64,000 bases of DNA, taken from Microglena sp. YARC (lineage: Eukaryota; Chlorophyta; Chlorophyceae; Chlamydomonadales; Chlamydomonadaceae). Positions 11,240 to 22,643 of this stretch are shown piece after piece. The stretch is taken from positions 52,636,362 to 52,700,361 of the forward strand of contig CM039462.1 of NCBI GenBank assembly GCA_022414725.1, read 5' to 3'. Position numbers and translations under genes: made by a program. The stretch's first letter is position 1; every line of letters starts with the position of its first letter. The notes under the pieces are model-generated. The model saw nothing but the letters and a program-made list of their open reading frames with translations, did no database searches and was not told the origin of the DNA.

Positions 11240-11640
11240 TATCCAGTTGTGAGTTCCAAGCCATTAGTCCTAGGGTGTACGAAGTCCCTAAGGTGTAACG
11301 GGTCCAAGCCATCAGTCCTAGGGTATACAAAGTCCCTGAGGTGTAACCAGTCTCAAGCCATCAGTCCTAGGGTGTACAAAGTCCCTGAGGTGTAACGAGT
11401 CCAAGCCATCAGTCCTAGGGTGTACAAAGTCCCTGAGGTGTAACGAGTCCAAGCCATCAGTCCTAGGGTGTACAAAGTCCCTGAGGTGTAACCAGTCTCA
11501 AGCCATCAGTCCTAGGGTGTACAAAGTCCCTGAGGTGTAACGACTCCAGGCCATCAGTCCTAGGGTGTACAAAGTCCCTGAGGTGTAACGAGTCCAAGCC
11601 ATCAGTCCTAGGGTGTACAAAGTCCCTAAGGTGTAACAAG
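11240..11640 (+). repeat. 48-bp tandem repeat in the 3' internal region, copy 1
   Basis: Eight units built around AGTCCTAGGGTGTACAAAG and CCCTGAGGTGTAACGAGT follow the gag gene. A second repeat (11641-11870), about 70 bp per unit around GAGGCAGACCTGGCACCACC, follows it. The same arrays are present at 15259-15890. Confidence 0.85.
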
Positions 11641-12508
11641 CCACCAAGAAAAACCAAGACCCCGAGGCAGACCTGGCACCACCGGGATCTGGCCATCGAA
11701 CAACATGAAACCTAGAACCCAAGACCCAAGACCCAAGACCCCGAGGCAGACCTGGCACCACCGGGATCTGGCCATCGAACAACATGAAACCTAGAACCCA
11801 AGACCCACGACCCAAGACCCAAGACCCCGAGGCAGACCTGGCATCACCGGGATCTGGCCCTCGAACACATGATTTACCTAGAAGAAGAAAATAAAATGGA
11901 ACTAGAGACGTCTAGACCCTGGAAAAAAAATTGATACGAGCCATGAGTTGTCTTAGACACCACACTTGCAGCTCAAGCTCCAGTCTTGATACAATGCTTG
12001 CCGCACTGCACACCCGGACACTTTGTGCCACCAGGGCCCTACACTAGGGTTACTGAAGAGCCCATGGACAATGAGTCCCCCCTCCTGCCCTTGCTCAACA
12101 ACCAGCAGGGCAAGGACTACGAGGACACTGATGGTATCAGCCACCAGCGACCTCACCGCCTACCTGGCACCAGCTCACGCCCCAGGCGTGCGCCTTGATG
12201 TGGACTACATTCTATTTAGTTTTTTTGTACTCACCCGTGCCCCCCGAGGAATCTTTTTTTTGACTAAATAGAACGGTTGTAGTAGCATAGGACCCTGATA
12301 CAAGTACCTGCACTTTCCGGTACATAGTGGATAAGTAGTAATAAGTCCGAGCGTCCACGATCCAAGTCCGTGTCCAAGATTTCGAGTCCAAGATCCAAGC
12401 CTAGATGAATGTATTTCTTTCTTCTTCTTTTTCTTTTCACCTAGTAGATAGTCCCAGGGTTCAGTTCTAATGATGAGGGCATCATTTGCTTGAGGTAGTG
12501 GGGGTGAG

Positions 12509-13338
12509 TGTTACACCACGATTCGGGTGTGACATGAATACTACTAGTATACGCGCACGTAGCGCAGTACAGTCAGATATGAGAGCTTCGAGTAGTAGTT
12601 AGGGTGCGTACCTGTGGAAGGTTCCGTCGCTATAGTAGGGGACCGTCCAATCGTCCTGATCTCTGATCTAGTTCGCCGCCAATTGAAGGGGGCCAAGCCA
12701 TGGTTTATGGTGACCTAGAGTCGCCGCCCTCTGAAGGCCTATAAATAGAGTGCCTACGCCTGAGTCTTTAATTATATATTAATTCACTTGTAACCCCGAG
12801 TCAAGAGTCACCCTGGAGTCCCGTCTCTTGTCCCAGTCTCCTCTACGTGAGTTGTCTTTGATTCCCCGCATCGCCCTGTCGGACATATCCTTGTCGCGAC
12901 CCGAGACCCTGATTTGCCAAGACCCTGAAGACCCCAGCCCGGCCTCCGCGACATATCCTTGTCCCGGCCTCAAGACCCTGAAGACCCCAGCCCGGCCCCA
13001 GCGACATATCCTTGTCCCGGCCTCGAGACCCTGAAGACCCCCCCGAAAGTACGTGCTCAGAGGCAGTACCTGTGGCTGGCATTAGGCTTGTATAGTTAAG
13101 ATATTGAATAGCTGTCCGAAGACCTTCTGTCCGACGATCCGCGGTTGCGCGTCCCTTGACCAAGGACGGTAATTGTCGTCCACTAGACTTGGAATTAGTT
13201 AGATTACGGCACTACTCGATTGACTATCAGTCGCTTAGTTGTCAGCCGACACTACCCGACTAAACAGCAGTCGGTGACGTGTGCAGATTGGCCCTACCCT
13301 AAAGCGCGCTCCCTAACTCCTTTTCCTGTGTGTTTACA
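12509..13338 (+). repeat. Full LTR 3 of the gag-only element
   Basis: An 830-bp LTR nearly identical to those at 8492 and 16530, ending GTGTTTACA with one extra T. It is shared by the two neighbouring internal regions, the mark of a tandem array rather than two separate insertions. Confidence 0.85.
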
Positions 13339-13540
13339 CTTGGTTTCGGACCTTTGGTGTGATTCCACGCTACAGAGTATCTGTGTCATTGCCGTACCCC
13401 TGCAAGCGATACCCTTGCAGTTCACGAGACCAAGCGAAAAAACAAATCACGTGACCCTCCCTCTTACTACGAGTCGCTTACTATTCGTGACAGTTATTTT
13501 CCCCTGCAAGCAATACCCCTGAAGACCAACCGCTGATCAC

Positions 13541-13870
13541 GTGACCCTCCTCCTGACCACGAGTCGCTTACCACGCGGCGCTTACTACGCCTGCGCTCGC
13601 TGCCAGCTGGCATGCCATTCTACGGGAGAAAATACGGAGGGTAGTACAACGCTCGGCGACTACATGCCGGTGGCGCGCAGCCCTCTTGCCCAAGCCAAGC
13701 CCCCGGCCAAGCCTGAGGGTTTCAAGAAACACAAGGCTGCGCCACCCATCCCCGTTAGCCCTGAGGTGCACGAGATCATAACTACGGCAACAATTGCAGC
13801 GATGAAGGAACATGATGATGATGATGATCGTCTGTTGGAGGCGTTATTTGTACACGGACTGTGGTGGTAA
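13541..13870 (+). CDS. Possible small leader ORF of the gag-only element, copy 2
   Basis: 109 codons, the same as copy 1 except for one extra Asp codon in the GAT run near 13815. Function unknown. It may be an upstream ORF affecting gag translation, or non-coding. Confidence 0.3.
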   Translation: MTLLLTTSRLPRGAYYACARCQLACHSTGENTEGSTTLGDYMPVARSPLAQAKPPAKPEGFKKHKAAPPIPVSPEVHEIITTATIAAMKEHDDDDDRLLEALFVHGLWW

Positions 13871-14009
13871 ACGAAAAAAACGTACACTTTCCTCCGCTCC
13901 TTGCCTCTGGCCCCGCTTGATTCATCTTGGATAACGTGAACGCTGAGCAATTTCCACAGTTGAACAACAACCTCACCAACCACCGCCACCTCGGCAGCAA
14001 TTCGCCAAC

Positions 14010-14996
14010 ATGGATCCAGCCCAACAGGCCCAATTCATGCAAGCCCTCCGTGAACAAGTGGTACTAAACCTGCAGCCCCAGCTTCCCAAGCCCCAACGAG
14101 CACGTCATCCAAAGCCCGCAACACCACCATTTTACCACGGTGCCCACAAAGGATCAGAAGCGGAGACTTGGCTCTTTCAGCTAGAAAACTACTTCCGCCT
14201 TCTCGCCCAGCGATATCCAGAGCAGCTAGCCGACGACTACAAAATCAGATATGCAGTTTCACTTCTCCGTGACACTGCGGCACAATGGTGGATGTTACGT
14301 ACCAAGACCAATTCGGGGGAACAAGCCATCCACTCGTTTGAAGGTTTCAAGGCAGCGCTGACGAAGAAATTCGTCCCTGTAAACGCAAAGGAACAAGCTA
14401 GAGAGAAACTGGCATACCTAACGCAAACGGGAGCCTTGGAGGTCTATGTCGAACAATTTGAAATTTTGAGCTTGCAGATTGATGACCTTAGTGCTGCAGA
14501 AGGTATGGACAAGTTTTGTCGGGGATTGAAACCAGAACACCAAATATGGATCAAGACGTATGGAGTCTCGACCCTGGAAGAGGCTGTCAACCTTGCTCAC
14601 AAAGTCAGCGCGTTCTCAAGCGCTTCACAGACTATGATACCCCCGCCATACCGGGCCCCAGTCGATGCCATGGACATTGATGTCATGCACATGAACGCTC
14701 TCACAAGCTGCAGACCGAAAGACAAGAGAGAACTGTACCATGAGCAGATGCATGGAAACGGGAACGGGGGTGGATACATAGTCCAAGGGGATGAATACAG
14801 GACCCCCAGAGGACTCCCCCCCCTGACACCCGAAGAGAAGGAGTACTTGAGGGCCAACAACGGTTGTTTCTGTTGCCGAGAGCTCGGACATTGGACCCAA
14901 GAGTGCCCATATAGGGAGGCCCAAAACTGCCGATGGGGCTATGGGAGGTACAACAGGAAGTTGTCTCTCCGGCACGCATTTGGTAGTGAAATCTGA
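14010..14996 (+). CDS. gag polyprotein of the gag-only LTR element, intact copy
   Basis: 328 codons starting at ATG in CGCCAACATGG, a good eukaryotic start context. Residues 40-200 follow the retrotransposon gag pattern: WLFQLENYF, AAQWWMLR, FKAALTKKFVPVNAKEQAREKL, VEQFEILSLQI and FCRGLKPEHQIW. Near residue 290, CFCCRELGHWTQEC is a CCHC zinc knuckle (C-x2-C-x4-H-x4-C). Gag binds and packages element RNA. It is the only gene of the element. No protease, RT or integrase follows; the next sequence is non-coding tandem repeats and the LTR. Whether the protein is made is not shown, but the frame is undamaged. Confidence 0.85.
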   Translation: MDPAQQAQFMQALREQVVLNLQPQLPKPQRARHPKPATPPFYHGAHKGSEAETWLFQLENYFRLLAQRYPEQLADDYKIRYAVSLLRDTAAQWWMLRTKTNSGEQAIHSFEGFKAALTKKFVPVNAKEQAREKLAYLTQTGALEVYVEQFEILSLQIDDLSAAEGMDKFCRGLKPEHQIWIKTYGVSTLEEAVNLAHKVSAFSSASQTMIPPPYRAPVDAMDIDVMHMNALTSCRPKDKRELYHEQMHGNGNGGGYIVQGDEYRTPRGLPPLTPEEKEYLRANNGCFCCRELGHWTQECPYREAQNCRWGYGRYNRKLSLRHAFGSEI

Positions 14997-15258
14997 AACT
15001 GCCGTCTCGGTCATGTACATGAAGTCCGGATAAAGGAACAAAAGAACCATCCACTGCGTTCTATCCTCGAGCCAAGAAAGGTACAATATAACCAATATTC
15101 CATCCTCAAGGGCAGCATAAGGAACAAAACAACCGTCCACTACGTTGTATCCTCAAGGGCAGAGTTGGGAAAAGCGGGTGTCTTGTCCGTTTTGTCTATC
15201 CGCAAAGGTAGAAAAAACGTACTACACACTTCTGTCCCAGGATCCATCTCCCGAAATA

Positions 15259-15658
15259 TCCAGTTGTGAGTTCCAAGCCATTAGTCCTAGGGTGTACGAA
15301 GTCCCTAAGGTGTAACGGGTCCAAGCCATCAGTCCTAGGGTATACAAAGTCCCTGAGGTGTAACCAGTCTCAAGCCATCAGTCCTAGGGTGTACAAAGTC
15401 CCTGAGGTGTAACGAGTCCAAGCCATCAGTCCTAGGGTGTACAAAGTCCCTGAGGTGTAACGAGTCCAAGCCATCAGTCCTAGGGTGTACAAAGTCCCTG
15501 AGGTGTAACCAGTCTCAAGCCATCAGTCCTAGGGTGTACAAAGTCCCTGAGGTGTAACGACTCCAGGCCATCAGTCCTAGGGTGTACAAAGTCCCTGAGG
15601 TGTAACGAGTCCAAGCCATCAGTCCTAGGGTGTACAAAGTCCCTAAGGTGTAACAAGC
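15259..15658 (+). repeat. 48-bp tandem repeat in the 3' internal region, copy 2
   Basis: Eight units in the same order and with the same unit variants as copy 1 at 11240-11640, so the array was duplicated as a block with the element and has not yet diverged in unit number. Confidence 0.85.
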
Positions 15659-16529
15659 CACCAAGAAAAACCAAGACCCCGAGGCAGACCTGGCACCACC
15701 GGGATCTGGCCATCGAACAACATGAAACCTAGAACCCAAGACCCAAGACCCAAGACCCCGAGGCAGACCTGGCACCACCGGGATCTGGCCATCGAACAAC
15801 ATGAAACCTAGAACCCAAGACCCACGACCCAAGACCCAAGACCCCGAGGCAGACCTGGCATCACCGGGATCTGGCCCTCGAACACATGATTTACCTAGAA
15901 GAAGAAAAATAAAATGGAACTAGAGACGTCTAGACCCTGGAAAAAAAAATTGATACGAGCCATGAGTTGTCTTAGACACCACACTTGCAGCTCAAGCTCC
16001 AGTCTTGATACAATGCTTGCCGCACTGCACACCCGGACACTTTGTGCCACCAGGGCCCTACACTAGGGTTACTGAAGAGCCCATGGACAATGAGTCCCCC
16101 CTCCTGCCCTTGCTCAACAACCAGCAGGGCAAGGACTACGAGGACACTGATGGTATCAGCCACCAGCGACCTCACCGCCTACCTGGCACCAGCTCACGCC
16201 CCAGGCGTGCGCCTTGATGTGGACTACATTCTATTTAGTTTTTTTTGTACTCACCCGTGCCCCCCGAGGAATCTTTTTTTTGACTAAATAGAACGGTTGT
16301 AGTAGCATAGGACCCTGATACAAGTACCTGCACTTTCCGGTACATAGTGGATAAGTAGTAATAAGTCCGAGTGTCCACGATCCAAGTCCGTGTCCAAGAT
16401 TTCGAGTCCAAGATCCAAGCCTAGATGAATGTATTTCTTTCTTCTTCTTTTTCTTTTCACCTAGTAGATAGTCCCAGGGTTTCAGTTCTAATGATGAGGG
16501 CATCATTTGCTTGAGGTAGTGGGGGTGAG

Positions 16530-17358
16530 TGTTACACCACGATTCGGGTGTGACATGAATACTACTAGTATACGCGCACGTAGCGCAGTACAGTCAGATA
16601 TGAGAGCTTCGAGTAGTAGTTAGGGTGCGTACCTGTGGAAGGTTCCGTCGCTATAGTAGGGGACCGTCCAATCGTCCTGATCTCTGATCTAGTTCGCCGC
16701 CAATTGAAGGGGGCCAAGCCATGGTTTATGGTGACCTAGAGTCGCCGCCCTCTGAAGGCCTATAAATAGAGTGCCTACGCCTGAGTCTTTAATTATATCT
16801 TAATTCACTTGTAACCCGAGTCAAGAGTCACCCCAGGAGTCCCGTCTCTTGTCCCAGTCTCCTCTACGTGAGTTGTCTTTGATTCCCCGCATCGCCCTGT
16901 CGGACATATCCTTGTCGCGACCCGAGACCCTGATTTGCCAAGACCCTGAAGACCCCAGCCCGGCCTCCGCGACATATCCTTGTCCCGGCCTCAAGACCCT
17001 GAAGACCCCAGCCCGGCCCCAGCGACATATCCTTGTCCCGGCCTCGAGACCCTGAAGACCCCCCCGAAAGTACGTGCTCAGAGGCAGTACCTGTGGCTGG
17101 CATTAGGCTTGTATAGTTAAGATATTGAATAGCTGTCCGAAGACCTTCTGTCCGACGATCCGCGGTTGCGCGTCCCTTGACCAAGGACGGTAATTGTCGT
17201 CCACTAGACTTGGAATTAGTTAGATTACGGCACTACTCGATTGACTATCAGTCGCTTAGTTGTCAGCCGACACTACCCGACTAAACAGCAGTCGGTGACG
17301 TGTGCAGATTGGCCCTACCCTAAAGCGCGCTCCCTAACTCCTTTTCCTGTGTGTTACA
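16530..17358 (+). repeat. Full LTR 4, right end of the array
   Basis: An 829-bp LTR ending CCTGTGTGTTACA, followed by the GGGGG duplication and gypsy leader/gag sequence. Confidence 0.85.
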
Positions 17359-17363
17359 GGGGG

Positions 17364-18272
17364 CTCCTTGGTCCTGTCGGGGCAGAAAGCCATACTCAGG
17401 CCCGAAGGTCCTGGCGTCAGCTTTAAGTGGGGTCTGCGGCCGACGACATTTGAGCGACATTTGAGCGACGTTTGAGAGACATTTGAGCGACGACATGCCT
17501 CCCTCAAATTGGGAGGATACGTGGGCTGCGTCGTCGGCGTCGGCGTCGGGCGTGGCGGTTGGCGCACCCGAGGATGCAGCCAGACCGGCCAAGCTCGCGA
17601 CCAGAGGTCGTAGCGTGCCGACGGAAACGGAAGGCCGCTCTCCGACGGAGGCAGAACCATCCAGGGTAATTCAAAGCGCGCACTTTTGCGCTTTTGAGCG
17701 CTGACTTTTTGACCCCCTCTGCGCTTTAAGCGCAGTTTTTTGCAACCCCTTGTGGGCGCTGCAAGCAATTTTTGCGCTTTTTGCACTACAAAGCGCAGTT
17801 TTTTTGTTTTCAAGTGCGCTAAAGCGCTGGCCAATTTGGCCATTTGAAGTACCCTCGAACCATCCCGCGTCGCCGTGAGCTCAGTGTCAAGCTCGGTGCC
17901 GGACGACGCGATTCTCTCGGGATTGCGACGTCGTAGGCGACACGCGACAGCGACAGCGACGTCGGAGGCTGCACAGCAGCGGCGTCGGAGGGCAACGCCA
18001 GCGCCAGCGCCAGCGCCCAGAGGTGGGATCGCGATCGGCGCACCCGAGGGTGCCGCCAGACCCGTGAAGCCCTCAACCAGAGGTTGCAGCGTGCCCACTG
18101 AAACAGAGGGCCGCGCGTCGACAGAGGCGGACTCGTCCTGCGTCGCATTGAACTCCGTGTCGGGCTCAGTGTCGGACGACGCAATCCCTTCAGGATTGGT
18201 GTCGACCACTGACGTCGTAGGCTGCTCAGCAGCGGCGTCGGTGCCCGGGGTTGCAATTCTGTGGGAGGCCAT
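17364..18272 (-). pseudogene. Gypsy gag N-terminal region, interrupted by a MITE
   Basis: The minus-strand frame from an ATG at 18272 reads MASHRIATPGTDAAAEQP and then a Ser/Thr/Pro/Ala-rich stretch with two related blocks: LWLRASRVWRHPRVRR in a neighbouring frame, and LWSRAWPVWLHPRVRQ. It is read here as the N-terminal, low-complexity part of the gypsy gag, because it is the first long frame after the right-hand (5') LTR. That is inference from position. The MITE at 17662-17856 sits inside it and the gag-only array cuts it at 17363. Confidence 0.45.
17662..17856 (+). mobile_element. hAT-like MITE, copy 1
   Basis: 195 bp with inverted ends CAGGGTA...TACCCTC (last base changed from G) and an 8-bp duplication GAACCATC on each side (17654-17661, 17857-17864). 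The interior is built of GCGC/AAGCGC motifs. It is one of four copies in the window and has no coding capacity. Confidence 0.9.
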
Positions 18273-19018
18273 TCTGCACAGGCAACGACACAAGTAAGTA
18301 GGCTGGACAGGGATGAGTGGTGGGCGAGAGAGGGGGAATTACTCGCAACTCTAGGAAAGCCAAAATATCACCTGCACCAGGGACTAGCAAATTTTGCGAG
18401 TGTAAAGAGCTGAAAATGCCTCAAGCGCAACTGTTAATGACGCGTTCGTCCAGAATACGATGAGGGAGATAAGCACTGCGAAGGCACGGACCCCAGGGCA
18501 AACAAGGGATAACACCGACGAATCGAATTGCGCGACAGGATGAGCAAGACAGCAGGTGGACAGCACCAATAGATGATGCAGCAAGCAAGGAGAGCCGCAG
18601 GACCGACTCGTGAAGTACCTTAATTAAAGCAAGTACGGCTGAGGTGGCAAATGGAGCCGATGCTGCGCTATTGATCCCGCCGCGAGTTTACTGCTCGTGA
18701 ATAGAGCGTTAGAAGCTATGACCAGAAGGCCAGGACGTGAATGCTAGGATCGAGGACGTAGGCCATACAGGGTCAGGGCAGGCTAGGAAAGATGCCCATG
18801 CAAGACAGGTCGCAGGCGGGCTAGGCGGGTCGAACCTGACAGGACAGAGCACTGCGAGAACAGGACAGGCGCTACGTGTACTCGTAGCCACAGGTAAGAG
18901 CAGACAGCCAAGAGAAGAACAGCAAATGCCAGAAAAGCTGACAGGATGTCCTGGCGGGTGCGATTAATTCGAAGAAAATTCCGTATGCGTGCGTATGTGT
19001 ATGCGTGAGGTCCCTAAG
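18273..19018 (-). other. Gypsy 5' leader
   Basis: Sequence between the putative gag start and the primer binding site. Only short frames are present and nothing recognisable was found. Confidence 0.4.
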
Positions 19019-19042
19019 GAACGAATCCAGCTCCGCTACCAG
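19019..19042 (-). other. Gypsy primer binding site
   Basis: Next to the right LTR the minus strand reads TGGTAGCGGAGCTGGATTC. It is complementary to a tRNA 3' end of the form CTCCGCT-A-CCA preceded by a T-loop-like CGAATCC. The implied A1-U72 pair is typical of eukaryotic initiator tRNA-Met, the usual chromovirus primer. The tRNA identity is inference. Confidence 0.6.
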
Positions 19043-19394
19043 TGTAACAGCTCACGATGTACCTAGCAGCTTGAGGGGTTAGTCTAGAGTAACGGGCTAC
19101 GTGATGTATGTTTATATGTATGTCGATATGTGTAAGCTAGCAGAACAGTGAGGGTGTTACCTAGGTATGGGATGTCGAGTAGCTTGGAAAGAACGTCTTC
19201 GTGGGAGTAGTAGAAGGGTTCGTTCCGAGTAGCTCGTGTCTATTGATGTATTCAACGTATGCGTTGAGAGCGATGAGGCAGTACATGGGTATGGTACTGT
19301 ATCATGTGCGTTCGTCACGTGGCTTACGGGTACGGTGTACCCGTATGCCTTGCTGGATGGCCAGAGTACCCGTGAAGGGTTCTGTACCGTTACA
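19043..19394 (-). repeat. Gypsy LTR, right copy (5' LTR)
   Basis: 352 bp matching 296-647, followed by the second ATGAA (19395-19399) and then by the continuation of the Copia reading frame. Confidence 0.9.
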
Positions 19395-19399
19395 ATGAA

Positions 19400-21437
19400 G
19401 ACGATATCCCAATTGAAATTGATGAAGATGACCCCACACCACCTGCCCTTGCTATCCCCACCCAATCTGAACTCATAGAAAGAGAGTACATCCTTGCCAG
19501 ACAAGCTAAATATCAGACCAACCCACAAGTGTGGGGCCTACCAGACAACCTCTCTTCTAACCCAGACACAGTGTACCAGCCTACCTTCACAATACCAGCA
19601 TCCACTCTCACACCAGCAGCCAGTACACCCCATAACCAAACGGTCGAACAAGGAGATGAATAAATCCCTCAAGAAATTGAAAATCCCCCTAACCCCCCAT
19701 CTCCACCACGCCAGGAGCTACCTGCACCCCCCCCCTCCTAGCCCTGACATTTCCCCACCCCCAGAGGTAGACCCATCCCTAGTTCGTTGAACCTAGAAGA
19801 ACTGGCAGAGAAAGGCACTCACCTAACTTTCTAGCATTCTTAGCTTCAGACCAAGTTATCATTCCTAAAAATGAAAGAGAAGCCCTCTCTAGCCCCCAGG
19901 CCAAAGAATGGACAGCTTCTATGAAAGAAGAACTAGCAGCACTTGCACAGATGAACACCTGGTCCCACTCAGAACTCCCATCAGGAGCCAAGGCTATAGG
20001 AACCAAGTGGGTCTTTGACATCAAACAGTCAGTTGATGGAGAAATTGTCCGGTACAAAGCAAGACTAGTTGCCAAAGGGTATGCCCAACGCCCAGGCATG
20101 GACTTTGATGAAGTTTTTGCACCAGTTGCCAAACATGCTACCATTCGTTACATCCTCTCAATGGCAGCAAACCCCAAGGCATACCTAGCACAGTTAGACG
20201 TTTCCACAGCCTTCCTCAATGGCATAGTTGAAGAAGACTTGTACTGCACCCAACCACCAGGATTCGAACAGGACCACAGGGTCTGCCGTATGTGGAAATG
20301 CCTTTATGGCCTCAAACAAGCTTCTCGCCAGTGGTACCTCAAAGTCAAAGAAGATATGACAGCTATAGGATTCAAAGAAGTAGACGTAGACCAAGGCTTA
20401 TTTGAGCTCCCCAACTCAGCCAACATACAAGCCCATCATCTGGGTACTCCTCTGGGTTGATGACTTCCTTATGCTGTCCTTTGACAAGACCATCCTAGAC
20501 AAGTACAAAACCACCATCATGACGCTGTACAAGACTAGAGACCTCGGTGACCCCTCAGTGTTTGTTGGCTATGAAATCACAAGGAATGCATCAGCTGGCA
20601 CCCTTCACATGTGCCAGTCAAGGTTCATCCAGGACCTGCTGCGTGCCCACAACATGCTTCCTGAACCCAACAGCACCAGATTCCCTGTGCCTCTCCTACC
20701 AGATGCTCTCCTGCCCTATGCTGGCAAAGATGCCCCAGCCACAGGCCTACCCCTTGACCAAATTGTGGGCTCCCTCAACTACCTGGCAGTTAACACAAGA
20801 CCTGACATTGCCCAAGCAGTCAACAGATTGGCCAGGCACAGTGCACACCTGTTGCATGACCACATGGAAGCTGCAACTGGTATCCTCAAGTATCTGTCTA
20901 ATACACCAGACCATGGCATCACCTACACCTTCTCCAACAAACCCCTCATTGGTTATTGTGATTCTGACCATGCTGCCTGCCCAATCACAAGGAAGTCCAC
21001 TACAGGTTTCGTATTCCTCAACCAAGGGGGAGCAATCTCATGGGCATCTAAGATCCAGGCATCTGCTACAGCCTTGTCTACTACGGAAGCTGAGTTCATG
21101 GCAGCTACCTCTGCAGCCCAGGAGGGAATGTGGTTAATTAAGAAAACTACAACACCCTGCCACAGGCATAGTTCCCCCTGCTCTCACCATTAATGGTGAC
21201 AACCAAGCTGCCCTTAGTGCCTGGAACCAAGAGAAGCTGTCATCCAGACTGAAGCACATGGAGACCAGGTTCTACTTCCTCAAGGAACAATCCAAGAAAG
21301 AGGGCATCAAAATGAAAAGGATCCCAACTGCTGCCAACATGTCTGACATGCTCACCAAAGCTCTGCCCAGGGCCAACTTCTGTGACTTCAGAGAAAAGAT
21401 TGGCTGCATTGGCAAGCTCAAAATGGAACAACTCTAG
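19400..21437 (+). pseudogene. Copia reverse transcriptase and RNase H, frameshifted
   Basis: It continues the frame of 2-295 (DDIPIEIDEDDPTPP). After a Pro-rich spacer holding an in-frame TAA near 19660, the RT region reads GTKWVFDIKQ, RYKARLVAKGYAQRPGMDF, AQLDVSTAFLNGIVEEDLY, CLYGLKQASRQWY and LLWVDDFLML, the last being the catalytic Y/WVDD box. RNase H motifs follow: IGYCDSDHAACPITRKST, SWASKIQ, STTEAEFMA and SDMLTKALP, ending EQL-TAG at 21437. Frame changes occur near 19.7, 20.42 and 21.14 kb. The domain order, with integrase upstream of RT, is diagnostic of Ty1/copia. It is inactive as it stands. Confidence 0.9.
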
Positions 21438-22006
21438 AAGCTCTGATCAAGGATATCCTTGATCATGGGGAGCTACTTGCATTCTTAAGTTTTCCTCCTG
21501 CAGCTTCCTGCAGATCCCTTGCATTCCTGACTCCTCCCTATGACCCCATAGTGATCTTCAGATCCTGACTTATGATACTTTATAGATGATACTGGAAGTA
21601 CCTCACTATATCCTTCCATCTGGAATGATAGTCATGAGCCAGCGGGGAACGTCTACTTTAAAGTTGTTTGTTAATGGAAATCAAACAGATTGCTATCCAG
21701 CCCCTTTTAGCGGAACAAAGCCCTATGGCTGCTCCTTCCTGGCAGCCCCACAGCTGGAATCCAGTCCTACCTAGATAATAGATAATAGTCACTGTACTGC
21801 CTCTGCCCCTTGTTCCCTTCTTAATGTATTTGTATATGCCCCTCAAGGTCAAGTGCCGTTCATTAGCGAACACTGGCCAAACCAGAAGCCTATACCCCCG
21901 GGCTCTCCTATGACCAGTTATCTATTTTCACTCTAGCTTCCCTTCCCCTAGAACCTCCTAATTCCAGGAATTCTTATGAACAAAGAATACCAGGAATTGG
22001 GGGGGA
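21438..22006 (+). other. Copia 3' untranslated region and polypurine tract
   Basis: No coding signal. It ends in AATTGGGGGGGA, a polypurine tract immediately before the TGTTATAG start of the 3' LTR. Confidence 0.6.
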
Positions 22007-22238
22007 TGTTATAGACCGGTTCTCCCGGTCTACCTAGAGTGTCTTGGGGCGCCAGGCCTTCCGCCTGGAAGCTTCCATAGTAGTGCCTCCACCCGTTAGG
22101 GCCGGCACCTACCGGTGGCAGTACCCTGAGGTACTGTCGCCTTTCCCTTCTTATCCTTTCCTTGTCGCTTGACAAGCTATCACGATTGTAAGCTCAGCGC
22201 CCTGGTCCATTCCCTGTGTCAGTACTAACGATATAACG
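22007..22238 (+). repeat. Probable 3' LTR of the Copia element
   Basis: It starts TGTTATAGACC right after the polypurine tract. The proposed end, GATATAACG, is a near inverted match to the start (TGTTATA against TATAACG). The 5' LTR lies outside the window, so the right boundary cannot be confirmed. Confidence 0.45.
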
Positions 22239-22643
22239 CTCCGGAAAGCTAAAGGGGGAGCCCCCATGGTCACCCCCTTGTTCGTTTGGCCGACAAGTGA
22301 TCAACGACCGTGCGACCGACACCTGACACCTCAGACAACTGTCTTGTTGGTCGGCCCCCTATGGGGGACAGACCTAAGCGATACTTGAGCGAAATCGGGG
22401 CAATATCACCCACCCTACGGACGATTGTATTGCTATGACGGGTCGGTGTACGAACGGTATGGCGTGATAAGGGTTTGTTTAGTCATTGTACTCCGAACGG
22501 GGACATAAAGATTCCACCAACACCTCCGAACGGTAAAATTTAGATTCAAGCACAAACTTCTCTGAGCGTCGTCTTCCTTCCTCTGCTGCACCATTTGCAT
22601 AGACTAGAGAGACGACGGAACATAACTGATCTCCGGTGGAGGT
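22239..22643. other. Spacer between Copia and the Crypton gene
   Basis: Contains short inverted repeats such as GGGGGAGCCCCC at 22252-22263 and CCCCCTATGGGGG near 22366. The promoter and any left boundary of the Crypton should lie here, but I could not place them. Confidence 0.35.

Larger units (their letters stand above)
7530..17358 (+). mobile_element. Tandem array of a gag-only LTR retrotransposon (TR-GAG-like)
   Basis: The order is truncated LTR, 3' part of an internal region, full LTR, gag internal region, full LTR, gag internal region, full LTR. Full LTRs start at 8492, 12509 and 16530, giving periods of 4017 and 4021 bp. The whole block is bounded by TG...CA ends and by GGGGG on both sides (7525-7529 and 17359-17363), so it sits in its target like one insertion. 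The internal regions encode gag with a zinc knuckle but no protease, RT or integrase. It must therefore rely on enzymes supplied by another element, as known TR-GAG elements do. Confidence 0.85.
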
